Shown: one piece after another, positions 12,073-24,179 of the stretch
Layout: the number at the start of each line of letters is the position of its first letter
How positions within the stretch are numbered: position 1 is the stretch's first letter
Source of the DNA: Auanema rhodensis
Lineage: Eukaryota; Nematoda; Chromadorea; Rhabditida; Rhabditidae
NCBI GenBank assembly: GCA_964057225.1
Contig: OZ059899.1
Coordinates: 6,138,001-6,202,000, forward strand
DNA: 64,000 bases
Reading direction: 5' to 3'
Notes under the pieces: generated by a model
Database searches by the model: none
The model's input: only the letters and a program-made list of their open reading frames with translations
What the model was told of the DNA's origin: nothing
Position numbers and translations under genes: made by a program

Positions 12073-14820
12073 TTGAATTGTGGTAACAATAAACAAGCAA
12101 TCTTGTAAGACCATGGATCATCCGACTAAAATAGGAGAAAACGTAAAGAAAATATTTTAGAGAAAGCTTGGATGGGAAAATTGGATTTAATTTGGTTATC
12201 TCGAGGTGTGGGAAGTAAATGATTTGAGGTTTTTTTTTAACTCAGATGCTTTGTTAGTTGAAGAATAACAGCACAAGTTTTAAAATTTAAATCCAGAAAA
12301 TTAAAAAAAAATGAAGCTGAAGAGATTTGAAGAGAAACTGGAAGAAAATGAAAGACTAAGCGAACTGATGAGAATGAAAAGAATATTCAAACAGATAGCG
12401 AGGCAGAATGCACGATCTGATAATAGAAGAGACGAAAAACGGATTTTTTGAAAAAAGTTTCTTTTCCAAGAAAATATTTATAATACCGTTCGGTTTAAAG
12501 ATGTTGAAGCGTGAATGGAGGAGATGACGAAGTAACAACATCACACTGTCATCTGTTAAATAGCAAGCTGATACACAATACGAGATGAGTTAAATGGCAA
12601 AAGCACAAAGTTAATTGAGTTATTGACAGATATTTTAAGAATATTATTAAGAAAATGATTGATCGAGAAGCTGGATAAGAAAAAGAAAATAGATTCGGCT
12701 AGTCTTTATGTTTCATAATAGTGCATTTTTTAAAAAAGTATTATATAAACATGGAAAAATTTAGTTTAAAAGAAAATGAAATGAGATAATGTTTCAAGTT
12801 TCTAGCGAATTTAGGAAATAAAAAGTTTTGAGAAAGCTGGAAAAGTTGCAAATGAGATGCTGGAAAGGGAAAAAGAAAATGGAATGCGAATGTCTAACAA
12901 GACCGCTAGCAAGGAGAAAAGAGAAAAGATGGCGCAGAAGAGGATGATGAAGATGAGAGCCAGAGGTCGACGAGTCAATGAGCACCAGTTATGCATTGTG
13001 AATGAGCTTTTCTGCATGGGATGGAATCGTTTTGATTCTAATAGATGCTGTGGATATGTCTGATCAATCGCGATAAAGCTTCATGGACAGTGCCCCCTTC
13101 ATGAGGTCAGTAAAAGCTCAGAACGAGACGGGGGGAATGAACGTGGAGACTGAAGAGTAGTGAAGATATTTGAAAAGTAGTAGACAAAGACACGCGAAGA
13201 CATCATAATGAATTGAGTATGAGTTCGACCTGGAAGCAACCAGTAAATTCAGTTTTGCTTGAATGAAAGAGAATATATAAATGATTGAAGAAAGGAAGTG
13301 ATTGTATGAGAGAAAAGAAGAAAACTTCTCAGAAGGAGCTTGTTGGCTGAGAAGAACGGATAGAGTGCAAATCATCGTCGAGAAGATGAAAAAGCGACTA
13401 TTTTTTCCAACTAAAATTCAATAATTGGATTAGACACTTGCAGCTTTAGCAACAATAAAGCCAGGAACTTTTAATCATTTACTGACCAAGATATTGCCTA
13501 AGACTACGGTAAAGGTAGTGTCTCTGTCGCACATTGAAAACGAATACGCCGACTGAGAATCTGTTTCTCTGGAACAGCTGGTCCCACACAGTCAAATCCT
13601 CTTTTTCAATTCAAAAATGTATCTCCTTTTAATGAAATTGAAAGCAAATGAAGAAAAAAAAACTTTTGGACGCCAAAGATGTTTATGGCAGCAAGCAATC
13701 TGGTCTCAATTTTCTTTGTAAGACTTGACTCGAGCTAACATACTGGTCGGTTAATTGTTCGAACGGAATCAGATGAATATTCCAGTAAGGAAATTGCAAT
13801 CGTTTCCGTAACCTTGACTGAAACTAAGGCAAAGAAAAATGCTCGTACTTTTACAAGAAAACCATTTCATCAAAAAAAAAGTTTTAATTGTGGATTTGAA
13901 ATAAAAAGAAGGAAAATTAGAGATGAAATAAAGACGATTTGTCTTGTTTTTTTTAAAACTGCTTAGTAACAATTATGTCAAATTTGTTGAACAGACGGGC
14001 AAGTGAACATAAGGCAAGAGAAAAAATCGAAAAGATAAACTTAAAGAAAAAGTAGACAATTTGATATATTACTCCGGAAATAAGACCATGTAAAAGTAGA
14101 AATATATATTCTATTTGGAACATGGTAAAGATTTCAACTGATTTATGAGGCTAAAGATAATATTTCTGAAAGCTTAACGTGACAAGGTGCTTGCTTGCAG
14201 CCGAAGATCAAGTAGATCTGTAAACACAAACGGAATCGACATGTTTGGAAACGCGTGAAGTGATGATGACTGAAAGGGAAAACTGAAATAGAACGAAATT
14301 TGGAGATAATTCAAAGAAATAGATTTAAAAATTACAAGAAGATGATTGAGAATATAATTATTATTATTACAAACTAACTGAAAACCATCTCAGTTGACGA
14401 CTAGATTTTGAGTAATAATTTTCGAACGGCCATCGGATATTTCAATTGAATGATTGTGAGGCTGGATAACCGGAATATTAGATGGCTATGCAACAACATT
14501 CTAGGAGAAGCTTTGAAAATGTTTTCGATTTTACTTTGAGTAGCCGAAAATTATTTGAAAACACTTAATAAGCCAGAAGTGAGAAGAAACCTGACAAGCA
14601 TTAGATAATACTGCGGTTGCGAGACTAGCATTACTTCAACCGTTAGGATGACTTCTCGAGGTGCTCTCAAGAAGTTATGAGATGAAACTGCTAAGCTAGG
14701 TATCTTATCCTCACTTACTTATGTTGTCGACACTTCAGTTCATCATTTTTGAATGTCGATTGATCATCTATTTCATCTAGATATTGAAGTTATTAGCTTC
14801 TAGTTTTCTCATCTCGTTCA

Positions 14821-14950
14821 GAGATATGAAATGAATAAGTAGTAAGAAAGTGAAGATATAAGGGAGATAGAAAGTATAGACATAAGATAGAAATAGAAAG
14901 AATAAAAGAGAGAAGAGAGAAAGGAAAAAGGGAGAAAAAAAGAAAGGAAG
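14821..14950 (+). repeat. Low-complexity purine-rich tract
   Basis: This 130-nt stretch has a single C (14881), and 14904-14950 is pure purine (47 nt). Such homopurine tracts can adopt triplex structure. No coding potential was seen. Confidence 0.7.
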
Positions 14951-16642
14951 TTAGTCAGTAACTTACTGATGACGACAGACATCTTGTCTTCTCCGTCACA
15001 AAGTAATATTCCGTTTTACCGACAAAGGGAGAAGACTATTAAGCCGTATAGTTTTCAATCAGATAGGCATAGCATATATTGCTAGTTACATGTCTTCAGA
15101 TGACTTTCAGTGAAACAACAAATGTTGTCAGAAAGATGTTACTATGAACTATTTCATAGTTTACTTTGAAAAATGGTCGTTTTTCAAAGATTTATAAATC
15201 TTGGATCAAGAGAGAATAGTAAAAGAATATATAAAGGATTGTATTGAAAAAAAATTATATGTTCTCATTCAATATATTCAACAATTTTTTTTTCAAAAAA
15301 ATCATTCAACCGAGTATCATGATTACGTTTTCATCAACAGCTTTGTTCAAACGTAAGAGGATGAGAAGCCCTCTGGCTGGTCAAAATCTATGACATAGAA
15401 GAAAAATGAAATTTATCTTTTCCCCCTGAGGCAGTTAGGGAGGTATAATTTAGTTTAATTAGATTAATCTAATCTAATTTCCAAGTTTTTCAAACAACAA
15501 TTGGGAACCATCGCTATTGGTCGAATCGAGTTTTTGCTTTTAGGGATAAAAATTTAAATCTTTTGTTGAAAACACTAAATAAAAAAATGACAATAACTAG
15601 AAAAATGCTGTGAAAAATGAGAAAAAAAAGATTCTCGGCAATAGAAGTAGGATATTCAAATATGAAGGATGATGAGATGGGAAAGTTGGAGTGGAGATGC
15701 AATCATAAAGTAAGTCGAAGCTCTTAACAAGTTTCTCATAATTGAAGAATTGAGAGATGAAAACTACACAAGACGAATCATAGTAGTTTAAAGTTTCAGT
15801 AAACGAATGATAAAATATAAAATTTTAATATTTGATGTTTATGATAGAAGTTACAATTGAATTGGAACATCTGGAATAGTAGGCATCATGTTATGGTAAA
15901 AACAAAATAAAAAGAAACGAGTCGTAATATCTTGAAAATCATAAAAGCTTCTAAAATCCGTTCTACATTATGGTGTATGAAAGATAGTAAACGATAACGT
16001 ATTCACATCAGAATGGCAACAGATCAACAGTAAAAAAACAAGTTTATGAATGTTTTAGCTAGGACACTGGTCACATCGTAAAGTTATATGTGAGGCTATA
16101 GGTACGACGTGAGTATATTGACAAGTAGTTTAGAAATAAATTGTTGAATATGAAATAATGGTATATATCTTATTCTTCTGGTAATAATTTATAAGAATAG
16201 TATATATATAAGATATATACTATATGTTATAGAACAATATAATTTGTTGAACCCTAACTTCAATAAAAATCTTTTTGTTTAATGACAGAATGATTAGAAG
16301 AAAGGCAAAAGAATGACATGATATATACTGAAATGAAGATGAAAAAGAGCCAATGGATACGTGTAGAATGAAAAATGTGAAAATGTGATTGATATTAAGA
16401 TAGAAAGGAAAAAAAAGAAATATTATATCTCAGGTTTGTAGATGGAACGCCAAGTTTTAGTATACGGTATGTGACCCTAACGACACTTTTAACGAACATA
16501 TATCATTTAACTGTGGCTAGAAGAGAATGAACAAGAAAAATTAGAAGAAAGCTAATGCTATTTGGATGAAGGACGAACAGTCATAGGCCGTATATAGAGT
16601 ATTGAAATGAAACAAAAAAAAAAGAAGTTAAATGAATATAAT

Positions 16643-16749
16643 CTCCGGAGTGAAATATCTGAATTGCCGGAAAAGGCTGAACCTTTTGGGCCGGCTGCCA
16701 GAAACATAGGCCTCCAGAGGGCCCCTCTCCTGTTGGATTTAGGAGGAGG
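16643..16749. other. GC-rich island with several hairpins, candidate structured RNA or regulatory element
   Basis: The segment stands out from its AT-rich surroundings. Visible structures include the palindrome CTCCGGAG at 16643-16650. A stem pairs CCGG (16667-16670) and AAAAGG (16671-16676) with CCTTTT (16682-16687) and CCGG (16691-16694). A second stem pairs CCTCTCCT (16724-16731) with AGGAGGAGG (16741-16749). A minus-strand open frame crosses it but has no recognisable domain. It is not a tRNA and I do not recognise an RNA family. Confidence 0.4.
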
Positions 16750-16979
16750 CTAGTCTCCGCCCATATACAAGTCATCGGTCAGTTTATGAAGGCGTGGTTA
16801 CGTGGGTCTTGCTGATAATTCGAATAAAAATTACAGAATAGAAAGATTGACAGAATAATTAAACTGACGTAAAAAATATATATTTTTTTGCTTACTTGAT
16901 AGTTGTTGTCGTTTATTGCTATACGTGAATATAGAATAGTTCATATTACGTCATTTTATGGCCTTTTGTACAAAAATTA

Positions 16980-16993
16980 CGTGAAAGTTCACG
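16980..16993. repeat. CGTGAA-AG-TTCACG palindrome
   Basis: This is a perfect 6+2+6 inverted repeat with the same TTCACG half-site as the larger palindrome at 12.05 kb and the foldback at 0.2 kb. Confidence 0.5.
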
Positions 16994-19820
16994 CAAATAA
17001 GACAGATACAACCAACACACGTATACACGTCGAAGGCTAACAAGCTCATTTCTATCGGTCATAATGTATTGAACGGTTGTTCTGATTTCTATTCATGTGT
17101 AGATGAATTGTTGTTGCTCTCAGTGAATCTTTTCCATTTCTTAAGAATGGTTCAGATTGAACAGTGTTCGAAAACAGCCTTGTCTAATTACCAAATGTGG
17201 TAAAGAACGGATAATAAAGGAAGTAATAATAGCTAAGAGATGAAACGTCAGCCCTCATTACAACGGCTTTATGAGCATGTAAATGAAGATCTATGTAGCT
17301 TGAAACATCTATATATGAGGACAGCCGGCTGTGCGACTGCAGCTGCATCGGACTATCTTTGTGAGAGGACAGTCCCATTGAGAGATAACCAGTCAATATC
17401 TAATATGTAATATTGAATAGTATAGTAGTAGAAACAATGTGTTAGGTAGATTAAAAATGAAGAGGTTGAATGACCATGAGAGGGTGAGGCAAAAATAGAG
17501 ATGTCTGGGATTCAGATATCTCAATTCTGAGAGCTGAAAATCAGAAAAAAAGCTATTTGTATAATCAATTTATTAATTTGTATATATGTCATTGAGTAAT
17601 AACTTATATAGTAGACATACACTATACTATGTTTACACGGATTTCAACAAAGCAGATGACTAATCAAGCCTTTTCTCTGTGTCCGTCTTCTATTAAGACA
17701 GTTAGGTTTTGAAATCATGATGTCACGCAATATTTGAAGACAAATTCATTTTCAGGAATATTAATTAAGAAATAGAATGCAAAATAAAGAAAAATGAAAA
17801 TTGTTTTTCTTGTTATGTTGTGTTAGTTGCCTGCTATTTCAAATCAAAAAAAGGGATAAATATACCAAATAAGGTAAATAATATAGATTAGAATAAAATA
17901 GTAAAATTAGATCAATTAGGTCAGCAATTCAATAAAAATAACAATAGGATTATATTAGAAAAGAAGGATTTCTTTTTAAAATTTCCGAAATTCGAAATAA
18001 TCCTTTAAAAATTGCGATGGAATTAACATTTTAGTTTTATGACTCTTCCTGACTAAAACAGGATTGTGAAAACTTAATTGAAACATTCAGAAAAAATTTC
18101 AAGAAAAGTTGCCAAATGTGAAGATGAATGAACATTTAGAAAATAAAAAATAAAAATAAATTTCATTAAAATTATTAAAATTAAGAATATTGATTCAATA
18201 CCGTAATCCGGTTTGTAAAGTTAGAAGATGACTAAAGAAGTCAATGAAGAGAGCTGAATGTAATAGTGATCCAGAATGCGGTAAGAGGATCTTATGATGA
18301 TCGTCATCAGCGGTCAACGTCAACTGAGCCAAGCTTTTTCATAGTGTGGCAGCTGATACTCGAATACATTAGAAGCTCTTAATCTGAGAACATCTAAGTA
18401 GCCACATTAATCTTATTTATGCTATATGACGTATAACGTCAAGTACCGTTATTCACACGAATATGTAGATCAAAATAAGATTTTATGAAGCTTAACCTCA
18501 ATTAGATAGATTCTATTTTTAATATAAAATTGGATTTATACTATACGTATCATAAAGTTAGTCTACGTGCTAGAAAATTGTTATATGCTATTTTCTTCTT
18601 TTTTTCTCGAACAGACTAGTTTTCTAACAAGCCGTAAGGCTGTAGGATACATCTAATTTACAAAATTGGATTATGACAGTAGGTTAATCCTTAACACATG
18701 TTTTGTTGTCTGATGACATCTGAATAACAAAGACTTGTTGACAAAATCAGATTGTTCGAATGGAGCAACTGTTGGGATAGGCATCAAATCTTAATGTAGT
18801 CGAGAGCTTCATAATCTGATGATATTACGTACTGTTGTCAATCGAAAGCCAGCTGAACAAGGCACATCTCAGCACAAATGCAGTAGACCGATTGAAGAGG
18901 ATCATTTATAAAATTTGACAAGAAAGGCAGGCTAAGTGACCTTGTGCGAATGCTGATCAGACAAGCTATTAACAGCAGGACAACCACGAACTGTTGACAG
19001 CATAGAATAGTAATAGTAGTAGTTATGTTGAATAGATTAACGGCACTGCTGAGAGTTTCAGAGTTGAAAAAGCTTCTAAAACAACTTAACTTTCACATTA
19101 AATTAGTTTTTTTTTACAAATATAACGAAAAACAAACTATATTGAAGACTTTAAACAATTAAAATAAAGAAAATTCTATGCCATCTAATGATGATAATGT
19201 ACGGTAGGAGTCTGTGTCTCAGTGCGACCATACTAAAACTTGTCTGACAAAGAAGAAAATAAGAGGTATAACCAAGTTCATCAAGAAAAAGAAAACTATG
19301 CCTTTGCGGTCTTCAATTCAATTAGCCAATTGTCGTCTGAAACTCCTATTACGGTGAACAGGAAAATTGAGTCAACAGGTTGTGTTAAGCTGATACATCA
19401 AGTTTTCCTTATCAGGTACAGACGTCCTTTTATCAGGAAAAAAAAAGTTATGCAATGAATCATAACTACAACCCATTCACATGTTTCTATGAAAATATAG
19501 ATTTATAATAGATACTTGACAAAATTTATAGTCAAAATCTATAATTAACTTGGTTTGACTGGCAATAAAGCTTCAAGTGCAAACTGATAGAGGATCTATT
19601 TTCGGTATAAAATCTGAAGAATCCTAGATAAAGGCTGGATCTCAGATGCAGTGAAAAGACAAAGAAGATATCAAAGAGCAGCTGCAGGGCACATCAGAAC
19701 TGACTTGGCGGTAAGGCTCACAGAAGACAAACATGTCTCCATGATGACAAAGGAGGCTGGCATAACGAGGATGGACTTGACGAGGACATGAAGATGGCGA
19801 AGAGTCCTTCTAATAGCTTG

Positions 19821-19857
19821 AGCGTCGGTCCGACCTCTTCAAGGAAGAGGGGACGCT
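19821..19857 (+). other. Bulged hairpin in a GC-richer island
   Basis: AGCGTC (19821-19826) pairs with GACGCT (19852-19857), and the inner stem CCTCTTC / GAAGAGG closes an AAG loop, leaving a 7-nt bulge on the 5' side. It lies at the end of a roughly 300-bp island (19,600-19,920) of higher GC than its surroundings. The island contains a 53-codon open frame ending at a TGA at 19787-19789. No gene family was confirmed. Confidence 0.35.
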
Positions 19858-21349
19858 TTGATGGCGTAACCCTCAAAAAACAGTAACCATGCAAAGATGA
19901 ATGAGGGCAAACAGTGAATTGACGTGATATGTAATGGTTACCAGAGATTCACCAAAATCTAAAGAAAGACCGCTCATTATACAATTGATGAATAGAGATA
20001 TGAAAGACTGTAATTAAGATATTGGAAAATTAATTGAAATAAAAGAAAAATATAAAGATTTATGATATAGAGATTGTATTTTTCTTAAAAGTTGAGGTGT
20101 CAAACCATAATCAAGGAGACAAAATGAACGATGAGAAGAAAAGGATATGAAGAAGGTTGCCATAAAACAATGAACAAGCAAGGCCAACAACATGGATAGT
20201 TATACCTCTTGCCTAAGTGTATTGACAGCCTTCGATCAGTGAAAATGAGCATAATGAGTATCGAAGAGGCTATTTGTTAAAGGAAGTCGAGGGCCATGGT
20301 CAAAAGGCGGATAGAAAGTGATACAGGACTGGACATGTTGGATATAATAGACAATGACAAGACCATGTGTTTTTCAAGGTTAAAAGTCAAAAGTAATAGT
20401 TATCGTTTATACGGTATGATTTTAATGAGATTAGAGCAGGAAGCTATAGTATAATTTCAGGAACACATGAAGAGCAATTAGACAACCAGATGCAAAATAC
20501 CTGACTCTAAAGCTACAACAACCGTTTGTTCCTATTTGTAGATATTTGGTTCAGGATTGTTAGTAAGATGATCTACACTCACAATATTCCTTTTCTCTCT
20601 CTCATTCTATCAACTTCTAAAAGTGATTAGAGTGTGAATACAGATATGACAAGAGCGATAAGTCGATCGTAGGCGATGAAGGAATGATATAAAAGACGAT
20701 TCAAGTCATGCAATACGAAAGAGAGCTGGTGAGAGAAGCATCTGTAGCTGGCAGATTTTCCATGAAATCAGTCATCTGATTCAACAATAAAGCAAATACT
20801 CGAATGATATTATGATGATACAAATAGTAAAGAAGAAAAAGATGGAACGTTCAGCATAACCCTGCTCTGTGTATGTGTATATCATCATACATAAATAGAT
20901 AAATTGAATAGAAGAATAGACCGATTACAAATATGGAAATGAATTCCAGCTTCACACAAAATGCAAATGAGGAAATTTGCGCATCTTCATACAAAATTAC
21001 ATTTTATGAAATTACAAAAATAAATAAATATATACGAAATACTGTATAAATATTTAGTTTTTAAACATTATTCGTTTAGAAATAATAAAAAAAAAGAATA
21101 AAAACGACCGTTCTATGCCAATGAGAATATTAAAATAATGAATAGAATGTATGTAACGTGTGAAATTAGAATATAGATAGCTTCATATGATAAATCAATT
21201 CAAACTTTTTTAATGAAATAATAGACTATGAGAGAAATAATTAATTGATTATGAGAAAAGACTACAAAAAAAAAGAAAGATTGTATTCAATTTTTTAACT
21301 ACATTCTTTAATATAATACATATACATATATACATATTTATTATATGTA

Positions 21350-21377
<28 letters not shown>
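21350..21377. repeat. TA dinucleotide microsatellite
   Basis: An uninterrupted TA run of about 27 nt within AT-rich DNA. Confidence 0.85.
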
Positions 21378-21380
<3 letters not shown>

Positions 21381-22553
21381 CGGATATTGTGTATAATATT
21401 AGAAATGTAAGGTTATACATATAATTTTAAAAGATATTATTGTTATATGATCACTAGGCTTTATATAAAAGAAGAAAAGTTTTTACTAACGGAAATTAAA
21501 GAAGAAGAAAATCTGAGAAATGTTCCGGTCGAACTGATTTTGTATATTTGGTATAACAAACTATTGACGATGTCATGGTGATGAATATTTGGTTATTCTG
21601 ATAATATGAATAGAAATACTTTTAGTTATATATGACTTGTATAGATTTTTCTATACAAAAGCATCAAGAGTTAGAAGACGAATCTGTCATTTCTGATTTA
21701 ATATGAAAGTCTCACAGAAATATTACGGCGAAAAGACAAGTGCATTGGTCATTTCCGAAAAATAATTCAAATAACATGTATTATTCTTCAGAATTTATAA
21801 TTTGTTTTATACATTATGATAATGTGGTTAAAAACGGAATTAAAAAAACTTTATGTATCAAAAAGTTGGAAAATTTTGATTCTTTTTGATGAGGCGCTGA
21901 GTTGAATGCCAACAGCTGTCGGTTGTCAGCCCATCTGTATTCTTTGGAAAGGCTCATAACTCTTTGCTGTGAGATAGTTAGAAGCTTTTCCAGCTTTGTT
22001 CAAATATGTAAATCAGACAACTGGGAATTATTACTCGGTGACAAGTTGGAAATATTTATTTCTTTTATTCTTTAAGAATAAAAAACTTCACGCTACTTGT
22101 CTGGTCGTTGGGAAAATTTTTTTGAAAATCATCGGAAAGTTTTGTATTTAAAAAATTATTATATTTCAAACAGAAGATAATAATTCGAATATTTTATGAA
22201 TTTTTTTATGAAAATGTTTTGTATAGTTTATTTAATATTTTGAAGATGATATAGTATTTCAAAAAAAAAATTATTTGGAAAGAGCAGAAAAAAATCAAAG
22301 TTCGCAAAATTATTTGAAGGCATCATGTTTCTAAGTAGAATTATATAAAAAGAAAGTCCATATTTGAGCAAATAAACAATAAACGTACTTATGTTAAGAC
22401 GTTTATTTTACTCCTTGAACTTCTTTATAAACAATTTCAAACAGGAACTGTAGATGAAAACAGGATAAGATAGAGACGAAAGATGTTCGCAATTTCGGAT
22501 AAAATTTTAAAAATACGAACTACATATTATTAAATAAACGAGTTAATTAATGT

Positions 22554-22625
22554 GGCCGAATGGTCTAGGGGTATGATTCTCGCTTTGGGTGCGAGAGGTC
22601 CCGGGTTCAAATCCCGGTTCGGCCC
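22554..22625 (+). tRNA. tRNA-Pro (anticodon UGG)
   Basis: The 72-nt cloverleaf has acceptor stem GGCCGAA/TTCGGCC with discriminator C. The D-arm contains TGGTCTAGGGG. The anticodon stem CTCGC/GCGAG encloses loop TTTGGGT, with TGG at 22586-22588. The T-arm is GGTTCAAATCC-type with a CCGGG/CCCGG stem. There is no intron. Internal A and B boxes are intact and a TTTTT terminator follows at about 22630. It is the only RNA gene I recognise in the window and lies alone in the gene-poor region. Confidence 0.97.
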
Positions 22626-22629
22626 AAAC

Positions 22630-22634
22630 TTTTT
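22630..22634 (+). terminator. Pol III oligo-T terminator of tRNA-Pro
   Basis: A run of five T begins four nt after the tRNA 3' end, as expected for RNA polymerase III termination. Confidence 0.8.
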
Positions 22635-22895
22635 CTAAATTTTGTATATTTTTAAGAAAAAAACGGAAGGCGAATTGAAACCTAAAACGGCCGAGTATCT
22701 AGGCAATTCTTACCTTATATTGGAAGCTAAAGTTTGGTTTGATTTGTTTTCGTAAAATTAGTTGAATGAAAAGCAGAAAAGAAAAGCTATCTTAGGATTA
22801 TATACTAATAGTATATTTAGTCGTATTATGAAAAGATTCAAAACTAAAGAAAAAGATATATATATATAAAGAGAAAGAAAGAGAGAGAGAGATGT

Positions 22896-22905
22896 GGGGG
22901 GGGGG
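22896..22905 (+). repeat. G10 homopolymer within a GA-rich stretch
   Basis: Ten consecutive G follow a GA repeat at 22,872-22,892. Such G runs are unusual in this AT-rich sequence. Confidence 0.8.
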
Positions 22906-23632
22906 AGAGAGGAATAAAAATAAAATAATGATATAACCAATGAGTTAAAGCAACAAGTTATATAGAAATGCATAATAATGATGAATTCATACATATATGT
23001 GAGTGAGTGATGAAGCGAAGAAATCAAGAAAATATGAAAAAGATAATGTATATATAGAAAGAGAAAACAAATGCTCAGCTCATTACAAGCTTGAGGTATT
23101 TTATTACAAGAAATAATTTCAAATCAATATGTTGAATATATAAGGATATACATAGATACATGTATGTATGCGAAAACTACTTAAAAGGTGCAAAAATCAA
23201 ATAAATACTTTCATAAAATAGTAAATATTGAAAATAAAATGATGGAAATATTGATAGTTTAAAGAAAAATATGTATATAATAATTGTTTGTTTGTTGAGA
23301 AAAGGTGAAAAAGTTCTAAAATTCAAAAAAACAATACGCTGAAAATATATAATATGAAACTGAGACGGCCATAGCCATAAATGGAGAAGAATTGAAATAA
23401 TATGAAGAACAGAAGGAATAAGAGACGATTCTCGTTTATGCCTCACCTTTTCCAATAAGAAAGAACAAGAGGATATTGAGGATAGGAGGAAGAGAATGAG
23501 GGATTTGACTAAACATAAGGTATCTGATTTACTATGCATGTTCTGTCATATACATGTAGTACTTCTATCTCTGCATACAATTATAAATCACTCTGTTGGA
23601 GGTAGTCTTATATTCTTTCAAACCATGTCTTG

Positions 23633-23716
<84 letters not shown>

Positions 23717-23739
23717 TTCTCTCTCTCTTACTCTCTCTT
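23633..23739 (+). repeat. CT microsatellite with periodic TTCTCT interruptions
   Basis: About 107 nt of CT repeats is broken at fairly regular intervals by TT, then by TTACT near the end. An open frame coding Ser-Leu repeats across it is an artefact of the repeat. Confidence 0.9.
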
Positions 23740-24157
23740 GTCCTTTAACCTGTCATAGCTCAATCTCTTAACCACTTATGCTATCTATATGGAGCCACAC
23801 GTTTTCTCCGGTGAGCAATCTGTCTCCTGAATATTTAAAGATTCTTGTCCAAAAAGACTGATTTAGAAAATGAGAAAAGATTATATTACACAATAAACAT
23901 TGTCTTATATTTGAAAAACTCTAATACTAACTATATTGTATATAAGTAAATTATAAAATAAATATGAAAGAGATGTTATACAAAATTTTTTTTTAAAGAT
24001 TATTGATAATAAGATACATATATTCTGATTTTATAGGGGTGGTAACGTTGAGGTTATACCTTGTACATACATATTTATGTGGCAAATGAAAGGTCGTGTT
24101 TCTAGAGTCCATGTCGTTGCCGACCTAATCCTATCAGGATTTTTGTTTTCGACTGTC

Positions 24158-24179
24158 CTTCTTCTTCTTCTTCTTCTTC
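24158..24179 (+). repeat. CTT trinucleotide microsatellite
   Basis: Seven tandem CTT units. Confidence 0.85.

Larger units (their letters stand above)
10822..22553. other. Gene-poor region, purine-biased on the plus strand
   Basis: No protein-coding gene could be supported over about 11.7 kb. Open frames are under 90 codons and look like by-products of low-complexity purine or pyrimidine strands. The plus strand is rich in A and G over long runs. Separate entries describe a palindrome (12.05 kb), a purine tract (14.8 kb), GC-rich hairpin islands (16.65 and 19.6-19.9 kb) and a TA run (21.35 kb). Distal regulatory elements for flanking genes are possible but not shown. Confidence 0.55.

Noticed and set aside
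19622-19789. 53-codon open frame with a faint resemblance in spacing to the C-terminal half of histone H3, followed by a hairpin
   Set aside because: The alignment needed gaps and gave low identity, whereas H3 is almost invariant. The hairpin does not match the histone stem-loop consensus. Most likely a coincidence.
23594-23610. GAGGTAGT match reminiscent of the let-7 seed
   Set aside because: The following bases do not match let-7 and no precursor hairpin was seen.
23496-23771. 91-codon open frame with long Ser-Leu repeats
   Set aside because: It is the translation of a CT microsatellite.
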